The notes under the pieces: model-generated | Seen by the model: only the letters and a program-made list of their open reading frames with translations | Database searches by the model: none | What the model was told of the DNA's origin: nothing | Shown here: piece after piece, positions 56,187 to 63,399 of the stretch | How positions within the stretch are numbered: position 1 is the first letter of the stretch | Layout of the letters: every line of letters begins with the position of its first letter | Assembly (NCBI RefSeq): GCF_018100925.1 | Contig: NZ_JAGJEH010000001.1 | Span: forward strand, 248,001-312,000 | DNA length: 64,000 bases | Origin: Pseudoalteromonas luteoviolacea | GTDB lineage: Bacteria > Pseudomonadota > Gammaproteobacteria > Enterobacterales > Alteromonadaceae | Reading direction: 5' to 3' | Made by a program: the position numbers and the translations under genes

Positions 56187-56369
56187 TTATAGTGGGTGTT
56201 TACATGTTCCAACTTGCATGTGTGTAAACCAACGACAGCCTTTTTCAAAAACCGTTGCTGGGAAAGGGTTACCACCTCCACCTGCTACATTAGGCGTTTG
56301 CATAACAGGAAGCGCTTTGCTGTCTTTTGATAGTGACTTAATTGCTTTTTTATTTATTTTTAATTTCAC
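56187..56369 (-). CDS. RiPP-precursor-like peptide 3
   Basis: A 60-aa peptide with a GTG start preceded by AAGGAAA. The leader begins MKLKINKKAIKSLSKDSKA and ends TPNVAGG (residues 25-31), matching peptides 1 and 2 in length, Lys spacing and boundary. The core of about 29 residues has two cysteines, a GGGNPFPAT start and aromatic residues. It lies 41 kb from the others with no modification or export genes nearby. It is adjacent to repeats and a mobile-element remnant. Confidence 0.72.
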   Translation of the reverse strand: MKLKINKKAIKSLSKDSKALPVMQTPNVAGGGGNPFPATVFEKGCRWFTHMQVGTCKHPL

Positions 56370-56827
56370 TTTATATTTCCTTGTTGAATCAAGTGTTCAA
56401 TATTTACATTATCAGAGTTTTTACATCTGTTAAAGCGCTTGGTTTGTAAAGTTCCTCTTCATCCTGTAGGTTAACTCATAATTTTTAGATGTTTTTACTC
56501 ATATTTCCTCGCATTTTAAATGGATGCCTTTGTGGTTTTGTTTTTTGAAATTGTAAATAATATGCGCCTTATATTTGTACATTGTCAGCTGTGAATTGGT
56601 GGCTTTGGTAAAGTTAAAAGGTGTTAAATCGATTTAGTGCAATAATGATTGGTTTGGGTGTGTGTTGTTTTTTAATTTTTTATATGCCTTTAATTTTTAT
56701 CTTTGAATACATTATTAATTATTGGGCATGTTTTTTATTTGCCCATATAAAACTTATCCTATCGAACAGGCATCCTTGATGCGCGTGACGAGATTACTTT
56801 TAACTTAGCCTTATCACCCTAAATTTG
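56370..56827. other. AT-rich intergenic region
   Basis: About 460 bases holding the promoter of peptide 3 on the minus strand. I see no ORF or structured RNA. Confidence 0.4.
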
Positions 56828-57053
56828 TTTCAGGGTCCATCTATTTCCAACCTTAGCGTCAATCATTCAACCAGCTACGAATATGGATTGCGGGGCGAGC
56901 CCACAATGACGAAAGGGGATAGTAACAGTTGATTTCAAGTTTTACCCTTTGAAATAGCACTAGCTACCCTTAATCCATCTCCATGAACTAAACCTCTCGT
57001 GTCTCTGAACTAAAACCCGCATCCCTGAACTAAACCTCGTCATCCTGAACTTG
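56828..57053. repeat. intergenic repeat, copy 1
   Basis: Begins TTTCAGGGTCCATCTATTTC and contains GGATTGCGGGGCGAGCCCAC and TTGAAATAGCACTAGC. Long identity to copies 2 and 3 with scattered substitutions. It ends in several degenerate CTGAACTAAA subrepeats. Confidence 0.9.
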
Positions 57054-57399
57054 TATATGGACTCTACTTGTTTGACAACATGTTTTTAAAATTAAAGATG
57101 CTTGCGTATATGCGGTTTCTTTTGAGAGCGCGACTCTCTAACCTTTGATTTATTCGCACCTTCTGTCCTAAACGTTTCGCTAGTGTATTATCACTTCAAG
57201 TTCAGACAGGTTTTCAGAAGGTTGGTCTTACCGTTTTAATTACATTGTTGTCGAACTCTTTTGAAGATGTTTTTTAAATCATAACGGGATGGTAATTCGT
57301 ACTCGAGCGCAATCACGTTACGATTATTCATATATGGACTCCTTTGTTTTGGTCGACACCACAATACACTGTATGTGAGATGTGGTGGAGTCCATATAT
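57054..57399 (-). mobile_element. degenerate insertion-sequence remnant
   Basis: A 346-bp segment bounded by inverted repeats (TATATGGACTC at 57054-57064, GAGTCCATATA at 57388-57398) and lying between two copies of the intergenic repeat. A perfect inner 13-bp inverted repeat (57330-57342 with 57387-57399) brackets a second hairpin arm CACCACA/TGTGGTG. A broken minus-strand ORF starts just inside. This looks like an internally deleted IS. Confidence 0.6.
57236..57331 (-). pseudogene. 5' fragment of a transposase-like gene
   Basis: A 31-codon remnant beginning MNNRNVIALEYELPSRYDLK with a good ribosome-binding site (AAAGGAG), ending in an early stop. Further stop-interrupted coding-like DNA follows to the element's other end. 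I cannot name the IS family. Confidence 0.45.
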
Positions 57400-57401
57400 C
57401 G

Positions 57402-57595
57402 TTTCAGGGTCCATCTATTTCCAATCTTAGCGTCAATCATTCAACCAGCTACGACTATGGATTGCGGGGCGAGCCCACAATGACGAAAGGAGATAGTGAC
57501 AGTTGATTTCAAGTTTTACCCTTTGAAATAGCACCAGCTACCCCTATTCCATCTCCATGAACTAAATCTCCCGTGTCTCTGAACTAAATCCCGTC
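57402..57595. repeat. intergenic repeat, copy 2
   Basis: Near-identical to copy 1 over about 190 bases, including the CTGAACTAAA-type tail. Confidence 0.9.
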
Positions 57596-57729
57596 TTCAG
57601 GGTCCATCTATTTCCAGTCTTAGCGTCAATCATTCAACCAGCTATGACTATGGATTGCGGGGCGAGCCCACAATGACGAAAGGAGGTAGTGACAGTTGAT
57701 TTCAAGTTTTACTCTTTGAACTAACCCCT
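57596..57729. repeat. intergenic repeat, copy 3 (shorter)
   Basis: Starts directly at the end of copy 2 and matches its first 130 bases, then diverges at TTTGAACTAACC. Copies 2 and 3 form a head-to-tail tandem. Confidence 0.9.
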
Positions 57730-57981
57730 GCTCTGAGCAATCTCATTTATCTTTAAAGATAATTTATTTTATCCAAGCTTTGCTAGGCGAAATTCCCAGT
57801 TGTTTTGGCGCGTGTGTTGCTGTATTTTATTGTGAATTTCACACTTATTACAGGTGTGTCATCTGGTGATTTTTCTCGCGCTGCTTGATAAAAAACCTAA
57901 ATTCCGAGTGTTTTTATCGTTCCCTAATTGTTGCTGAATATTGTTTGTACTAGGTCCAAAACGTAGAAAGAGAGTGTTTCC

Positions 57982-58551
57982 GTGCCGCCAATGCCAGAAT
58001 TAGAGTTGTATAATCTCATTGCGCTCAGAGGGTTTCAAGTTTGTGTGTTTAGCATTGCTATATACTTTGCTTTTGTAGCAAAGAAAAAAGGCATCGCGTT
58101 TTTGTATGACAAGCGCTTTAAACTAAATTCTGACTACAGCATTAAACTAGTATCCTATTGGATCACATTTGGGGTGATTTTTGTGCTTCACCTTGGTGAT
58201 GAGCAAATTAACTATGCAATTATTACCGCAGACATCGACTATATATTTAGGAGGCGGCTTTTCTATCTAGTTAGAGTGTGGATTGTACTGATGTTTTTGA
58301 CATCTGTATACGCACTACATTCGCTCAGAGGCTGTCCGTTTTCACATACAACGCGATTGGTTTATTATCTTTCTATGCTTGTTGCGACAATTAGCTTTGC
58401 ACAATTTATTTTGAGAGGGTATCTACACACGGACATCTTAAGCCCTGTTTATCGGGGGTTTAATGCGGTTCACTACTTTTTTCTTTCTATTACTTTATTG
58501 TCTTACCCTGTAAAGGAGATCTATCAATCTTATCGAATTCGAGCGACTTAA
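57982..58551 (+). CDS. five-TM membrane protein, tandem family member 1
   Basis: A 189-aa polytopic inner-membrane protein with about five hydrophobic helices (about 14-29, 53-69, 87-110, 118-139, 154-170). Conserved in all five members: FxYDKR after helix 1, D-x-DY-x-x-RRRLFY before helix 3, LHSLRGCPFS between helices 3 and 4, and QFILRGY after helix 4. GTG start with GAGAGTG upstream; the start is supported by the alignable leader of members 2 and 3. I recognise no family. The charged RRRLFY and RG motifs between helices look like functional sites rather than topological signals. Confidence 0.8.
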   Translation: MPPMPELELYNLIALRGFQVCVFSIAIYFAFVAKKKGIAFLYDKRFKLNSDYSIKLVSYWITFGVIFVLHLGDEQINYAIITADIDYIFRRRLFYLVRVWIVLMFLTSVYALHSLRGCPFSHTTRLVYYLSMLVATISFAQFILRGYLHTDILSPVYRGFNAVHYFFLSITLLSYPVKEIYQSYRIRAT

Positions 58552-58938
58552 GCTTTGATGGTGCTTTCTATGTTCAAATATGATAACCAACGATTTTAAA
58601 TGACCACGTGAGAACAGAACGCATTTTTTCTGTATTCGCCAGTTTTTAATGTTAACTCAATGCGTAAATAACAAAAATATGGTAAGAATAAGACTGTTTA
58701 ATAGCGGAAGTTGAATATAGTGTTCTTGATCTTCCTGAGGGTATTGAGTTGTTTTGGTGCTATTGTTGGTGTATTTTATTGTGGTTTTTACATCTATTTG
58801 AGCCTATTATAGACTTGCATTTTGATTGGCATACAACCCGGAGTTAAGAGATAGACCCTACTTAAATTTTACCTTGTCCATATCTATTGATAACACATAG
58901 TGATTTACCAAGTCCAAATGTAGGAAGGGAGTGTTTTC
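58552..58938. repeat. duplicated upstream region between members 1 and 2
   Basis: The stretch before member 2 (for example GTATTTTATTGTG near 58771) matches the stretch before member 1 (near 57825), and both leaders contain AGTCCAAA/GGTCCAAA then a GTAG(A/G)AAG(A/G)GAGTGTTT element before GTG. The whole unit of about 957 bp, promoter included, was duplicated. Confidence 0.7.
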
Positions 58939-59508
58939 GTGTCCCAAATGCCAGAAATGGAATTATACGATTTTATCGCGCTCAAAGGGCTTCACCTTAG
59001 CGTTTTTTGCATTGCTATATATTTTGTTTTTGTAGCAAAGCGAAAAGGAATCGTGTTTTTGTATGACAAGCGCTTTAAGCTAAATTATGACGACAATATA
59101 AGTTTAGTATCATACTGGATTACATTCGGGGTGATTTTTGTACTTCTCATAGGTTTCGATAAAATTAACTATGCAATTATTACCGCAGATTTGGATTATA
59201 TTTTTAGAAGACGACTTTTCTATCTAGTAAAAGTGTGGATTGTACTGATGTTTTTGACATCTATATACGTACTACATTCACTCAGGGGTTGCCCTTTTTC
59301 ACAGTCAACGCGGTTGATTTTTTATATTTATATATCCATTGCGACATTGAGCTTTGTGCAGTTTATTTTGAGAGGGTACTTACATACGGATATCTTAATG
59401 CCCGCCTATAGGGTGTTTAATGCAATTCACAATGTTTTAATTTCTATAACTTTACTGTCATACCCTGCAAAGGAACTGTATCAATCTTATCGAATTCGAG
59501 TTGGTTAA
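58939..59508 (+). CDS. five-TM membrane protein, tandem family member 2
   Basis: A 189-aa protein closely similar to member 1 throughout, including DLDYIFRRRLFYLVKVW, LHSLRGCPFSQSTR and QFILRGYLHTDIL. GTG start with AAGGGAG upstream. It has its own copy of the upstream region, so separate transcription is possible. It is clearly the most recent duplicate in the array. Confidence 0.8.
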   Translation: MSQMPEMELYDFIALKGLHLSVFCIAIYFVFVAKRKGIVFLYDKRFKLNYDDNISLVSYWITFGVIFVLLIGFDKINYAIITADLDYIFRRRLFYLVKVWIVLMFLTSIYVLHSLRGCPFSQSTRLIFYIYISIATLSFVQFILRGYLHTDILMPAYRVFNAIHNVLISITLLSYPAKELYQSYRIRVG

Positions 59509-59594
59509 ATGTGTGACTAGGTGTGATATCGCAGTGTCCTGATTATTTGTTGACTGAGCGTAGCTTGGTATTTGGTAGAAAGAGAAAATTAACA

Positions 59595-60170
59595 GTGTTC
59601 CAGTACATATTTGAAAACTACCCTGCAGTTCCTTTTAGAACCTTTCAAGTCATCATGACTGTTACTTTGTTCTATTTTATTTATGAAATAAAGCGTCATG
59701 ACGTATCTATGTTTTACGATAAGTCTAGAGAGTTAAAAAGTGATGATGATAAAGATCTAGTCTCTTGGGGAATAACATTTTGTGTTGTTTATATTATGCA
59801 GTTTATTGATAACCCTATGCATATCGCTATTATAGGTTTGGATATGGACTACATTTTGAGGCGTAGACTCTTTTATCTACTTAAAATTTGTACAGGCTTG
59901 GTAATCTTTTTTGCAATCTATGCTCTGCATGCCTTAAGAGGGTGCTCATTTTCTCAAGCAACAAGGTTTATTTACTACATTTACTTACTGCTGATAACAG
60001 TACACTTTTTGCAGTTTATCTTAAGAGGGTATATGGAAACCAATATTCTAAGCCCATTGTATCGAGCGAATGCATCTCTATGTTATCTATACCTGACTAT
60101 AACAATACTGACTTTACCCATATCACGGCTTTACCGACGTTGGTATACGGCAAGAAAAAAAGTTGATTAA
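59595..60170 (+). CDS. five-TM membrane protein, tandem family member 3
   Basis: A 191-aa diverged member with DMDYILRRRLFYLLKIC, LHALRGCSFSQATR and QFILRGYMETNIL. The frame is open to 59523, but GTG 59595 is chosen because the leader GTAGAAAGAGA just before it aligns with the leaders of members 1 and 2, and the resulting length matches the other members. Confidence 0.78.
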   Translation: MFQYIFENYPAVPFRTFQVIMTVTLFYFIYEIKRHDVSMFYDKSRELKSDDDKDLVSWGITFCVVYIMQFIDNPMHIAIIGLDMDYILRRRLFYLLKICTGLVIFFAIYALHALRGCSFSQATRFIYYIYLLLITVHFLQFILRGYMETNILSPLYRANASLCYLYLTITILTLPISRLYRRWYTARKKVD

Positions 60171-60189
60171 AGACTCAAAACTGCTTTCA

Positions 60190-60216
60190 ACTGGATTTTA
60201 AGTTCAACTACCCAGT
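60190..60216. repeat. stem-loop with conserved loop, copy 2
   Basis: Stem ACTGG/CCAGT around a loop TTTTAAGTTCAACTA, followed by CAAAATAAGGT at 60229-60239. The loop and tail match the stem-loop at 36772-36803 while the stem bases differ on both arms. Confidence 0.45.
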
Positions 60217-60292
60217 ACTGAAAAACAGCAAAATAAGGTCATTACGGTAATATAAAGCCCGCAATGAAAAGAGATATACTGAGAATTCATCT

Positions 60293-60886
60293 ATGACACG
60301 ACCGGACCAAATAGAACTTGCAACAATAGCATATTGGGGCTACAGAACTGCAGTATATACGGCATTCTTTTATTTTATTTTACAAGCTTACAGGCGTGGC
60401 ATCGCAATATTTTATGATAAGCGTTTAAAATTAACAGATACGTCAGATAAAGATCTAGTTTCATGGGGAATAACTATTTCAGTCATGTTTGTTCTGCAAT
60501 GGATTGACCATGTACTCCACTTCTCATTGATTGGGCTCGAGATGGATTATCTATTGAGACGAAGATTATTTTACGTGATAAAATTGTCCTTGGCCTTGTT
60601 TTTTATCTTTATCATCATAGCACTGCATACACTAAGAGGGTGCACATTCTCTCGCCTTTCTAGACTGTCTATGTATTTGTTTATACCTAGCGCTACCATG
60701 AATTTTATGCAATTGATTTTTAGGGGCTACTTGGAATCAGAGGCTTTACGGCCTTGGATTGTAATGGTCATGGTGAGTGTCCAGATATGTTATTTTGTTG
60801 CAATATTTATATACTTAGCAATACAACTATTTGCCGATTACAAGCGATATATAAGAGGTCGAAAAAATGACCAAGAAGAGTGTTAA
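60293..60886 (+). CDS. five-TM membrane protein, tandem family member 4
   Basis: A 197-aa member with EMDYLLRRRLFYVIKLS, LHTLRGCTFSRLSR and QLIFRGYLESEAL. Its C-terminus is more basic (YKRYIRGRK) and acidic at the very end. ATG start. The most divergent motif is the last one, but all three are present. Confidence 0.78.
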   Translation: MTRPDQIELATIAYWGYRTAVYTAFFYFILQAYRRGIAIFYDKRLKLTDTSDKDLVSWGITISVMFVLQWIDHVLHFSLIGLEMDYLLRRRLFYVIKLSLALFFIFIIIALHTLRGCTFSRLSRLSMYLFIPSATMNFMQLIFRGYLESEALRPWIVMVMVSVQICYFVAIFIYLAIQLFADYKRYIRGRKNDQEEC

Positions 60887-60904
60887 ACCGACTGAGGCTA
60901 TGCT

Positions 60905-61480
60905 GTGGCACAGTCTTTAGAACCCGAGTTGTACAACTGGATCGCAGTAAGAACCTATCAAGTGGTCGTGCCTGTTGTTTTTATGTACCTGATTTACATG
61001 ATAAAAAAGAAAGGCGCGAGATTCTTCTATGATAGAAATCAAGCTGTAAAAACAGACTCTGAGAAAAGTTTGATTTCTTGGAGCATCACTGTTTGGACCA
61101 TAGTTATGTTGTATATGACAGATGGGTATGTGAACCAAGCAATCCTTGATGCTGATATGGATTATTTGGTTCGAAGGCGGCTATTTTATTTTACTAAAAT
61201 GTGCTTTTTAACCGCATTTATGCTTTGTATATACACGCTTCACAGACTGCGAAATATCAGTTTTTCTCAATCTACCCGCGTAGTTTTCTATAGCAGCACC
61301 TGCAACATTACAATGTTTTTTGCTCAGTTTATATTACGCGGTTATTTGGAAAATGACATTTTGTTGGCCGCCTATCGCCAAGTATCAGCGGTTCATTACA
61401 TTGTCTGTTGTTTGGCGATATTGTACTTGCCACTTCGTTTGTTTATCGCTGATTTAAAGCTACGAAAAGGCGAGTACTGA
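60905..61480 (+). CDS. five-TM membrane protein, tandem family member 5
   Basis: A 191-aa member with DMDYLVRRRLFYFTKMC and QFILRGYLENDIL; the third motif is LHRLRNISFSQSTR, so the Gly-Cys of LRGC is lost. GTG start with GAGG seven bases upstream, 18 bp after member 4, so these two are probably one transcript. It ends 10 bp from the convergent H-NOX gene. Confidence 0.8.
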   Translation: MAQSLEPELYNWIAVRTYQVVVPVVFMYLIYMIKKKGARFFYDRNQAVKTDSEKSLISWSITVWTIVMLYMTDGYVNQAILDADMDYLVRRRLFYFTKMCFLTAFMLCIYTLHRLRNISFSQSTRVVFYSSTCNITMFFAQFILRGYLENDILLAAYRQVSAVHYIVCCLAILYLPLRLFIADLKLRKGEY

Positions 61481-61490
61481 CTGAATAGTA

Positions 61491-62048
61491 TTAAACTGCA
61501 ACCTCTTTTGCATAAACAATCGAGTATTTGGCACAGTTCTGGTTGTCTTGCCAACCAATTTGTTTAGTGACATGCAATGGCACTCCATAGAACTGTGCCA
61601 TTCCAGCAAGTACGCCCTCAACCAAATCGAACATTCTCCTCGACGATGTGTATATCAAGTTAGCTTCGATGGGAGAAAGTGCATCATATTGAAATCTAGG
61701 AGGTTGTGCGTCAGGATAGAGCTTTTTTAATTCTACGTGATGCAAGTCGTCCAATTGTTTTAAAACATAAGCCGGGTGTGCGTAGTCTGTAAATTGCTTT
61801 GGTAACAAGCCTGACAGACGAGGATATAACCACTTTCCAAAACCAAAATGCGCCTGCTCTAGGCTGATCCCTGCTTTTTCGATCACAATGTCGACCAATT
61901 CGATGAGTTGTTCGTCTGGGTAGTTTTCCGTGCGGACAAAACCTGTACTGGTGTCAAACGAACAAGCCTCCAATGCGTCATATAATAATTCTTCACCGGC
62001 GACTTCACTGACAAACTCTTCGAGTAAGATAAATATATGTCCTTTCAT
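61491..62048 (-). CDS. hnoX: heme NO-binding protein (H-NOX)
   Basis: A 185-aa cytoplasmic heme sensor of the H-NOX family, binding nitric oxide. His104 in HHVELKKLYPDA aligns with the proximal heme ligand of Shewanella H-NOX, and Y133-T-S135-S-R137 is the Y-x-S-x-R heme-propionate motif. Its ATG overlaps the kinase stop by 4 bp, so the two are co-translated. NO binding normally inhibits the partner kinase. Confidence 0.92.
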   Translation of the reverse strand: MKGHIFILLEEFVSEVAGEELLYDALEACSFDTSTGFVRTENYPDEQLIELVDIVIEKAGISLEQAHFGFGKWLYPRLSGLLPKQFTDYAHPAYVLKQLDDLHHVELKKLYPDAQPPRFQYDALSPIEANLIYTSSRRMFDLVEGVLAGMAQFYGVPLHVTKQIGWQDNQNCAKYSIVYAKEVAV

Positions 62049-62992
62049 GATATGGGCTCCTGTGTAAGCGGCAGACTAATGGTAAAAACTGTCCCTTTTC
62101 CCTCTGTACTTTCAACTGCAATACGGCCCCTATGTTGTTGAATTATTTTGTATGAAATAGATAGTCCTAGGCCTGTACCTTTTCCAACGGGTTTTGTGGT
62201 AAAAAATGGATCAAAGATATTACGTAAGTTTTGTGCTGAGATCCCAATGCCATTGTCCGCGATAGTGACATAAATGTTTTTGTCATCGAAACTACTTGTA
62301 ATGTCTATCTTACCGAGCTTTTCGATTGCTTGCCCGGCATTAATTAAGAGGTTTAAAAACACTTGGCACAGCCTATTTCCGCTGCAACTGAGCTTGGGTA
62401 ATTGACCAAGTTGTGTGTTTAATGTCGCATGATGTTTAAAGCTGCTTTGCGCCAAATTGATAGCTTGATCTAACACCAAGTTAAGATCTTCAGGTGCCAT
62501 CTCTTCATTGTCAACGTGTGTGTAGTTTCTCAGCTCAGTGACGATAGAAGCAATTTTGTTTAACCCACACAATGACTCATCCATCAGATCAGGAATATCA
62601 TCTTGGATAATGGCCACATCATAACTGGACTTTAGCGTCAGCATTTGCTGCTCATTGGGAACCATTTTTTCAAGGTCATCTTGGTAAGCTAACAGGGTGA
62701 CCAAGTACATTTTTAGCGTTTCGATATTGGACCTTGCATAGCCAGTAGGTGTATTGAGCTCATGTGCCACACCCGCAGAAAGTTGGCCCAGAGATGCCAT
62801 TTTTTCTTGCTGGATCAATTGCTCTTCTTGTTTTTTCAGCGCATCGAGCGCCGCACACAACTCTTCGTTTGCCTTATACAAACTGCGCGACTTTGACTCG
62901 AGCAAATCCTCAGCGTGTGCTTTGCCAGCCAGCGCACGCTGCAATTTTTTTTCGAGTAATACGATGGTGTTATTTGCTTCTAGTGTTGTCAT
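62045..62992 (-). CDS. hnoK: H-NOX-associated sensor histidine kinase (HnoK-like)
   Basis: A 315-aa soluble kinase with no membrane helix. An N-terminal coiled coil (about 10-65) leads to the H-box GVAHELNTPTGYARSNIE and an HATPase domain (NLLINAGQAI, DNGIGI, FFTTKPVGKGTGLGLSI). No receiver is fused, so a response regulator elsewhere must take the phosphate. Gene order kinase then H-NOX, with a 4-bp overlap, is the hnoK operon known from Shewanella and Pseudoalteromonas, which controls surface attachment through cyclic-di-GMP pathways. Confidence 0.88.
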   Translation of the reverse strand: MTTLEANNTIVLLEKKLQRALAGKAHAEDLLESKSRSLYKANEELCAALDALKKQEEQLIQQEKMASLGQLSAGVAHELNTPTGYARSNIETLKMYLVTLLAYQDDLEKMVPNEQQMLTLKSSYDVAIIQDDIPDLMDESLCGLNKIASIVTELRNYTHVDNEEMAPEDLNLVLDQAINLAQSSFKHHATLNTQLGQLPKLSCSGNRLCQVFLNLLINAGQAIEKLGKIDITSSFDDKNIYVTIADNGIGISAQNLRNIFDPFFTTKPVGKGTGLGLSISYKIIQQHRGRIAVESTEGKGTVFTISLPLTQEPIS

Positions 62993-63399
62993 GCAAATCC
63001 AAATCAGTCGTTACACTTAGTTACTTACAAGCAAGAATGGCTCCATATTATTTCGTATGTGTTGTCTAAGATACTTTATTCATTGAAAACAGAAGGTAAC
63101 GATAAGTGCTGAGCTTTTCTTAAACTGGTTTTGGTACCATATTTGCATTTTGCAAATATGGTACAAGGCGGAGATTTTTATCAAAATGCGAAAATAAAGG
63201 TTTGTTAAGTCAATTTGCGAAAAGCAAAGCTGTTTTGCAATTTGTTACTGGCAATTTCTGCCAAACTACTCGCCAAATGTGCCATAAAGCACCCCGGCGG
63301 AATATCTTCACTTTTCTTACTTATTTGCTTTCTAGGCTCCTCAAAGTGGTCAAATAAAGGAATAAAAGGCCTTTTTATCAATTACTTTGGGGATACAAA
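62993..63399. other. divergent promoter region
   Basis: About 400 bases between the hnoK operon and the RTX gene. A 62-codon plus-strand ORF at 63215-63403 has no ribosome-binding site and overlaps the RTX start, so it is rejected. A TTTGCAAAT-type inverted repeat (GGTACCATATTTGCA/TGCAAATATGGTAC, around 63132-63160) is visible and could be a regulator site. Confidence 0.45.

Noticed and set aside
14347..56369. CRISPR-like or toxin-antitoxin interpretation of the small VAGG peptides
   Set aside because: No repeat-spacer pattern and no paired gene; the shared leader with variable Cys cores fits precursor peptides better.
56828..57729. CRISPR array from regularly recurring sequence
   Set aside because: The repeats are 130-220 bp with degenerate tails and no unique spacers of constant size.
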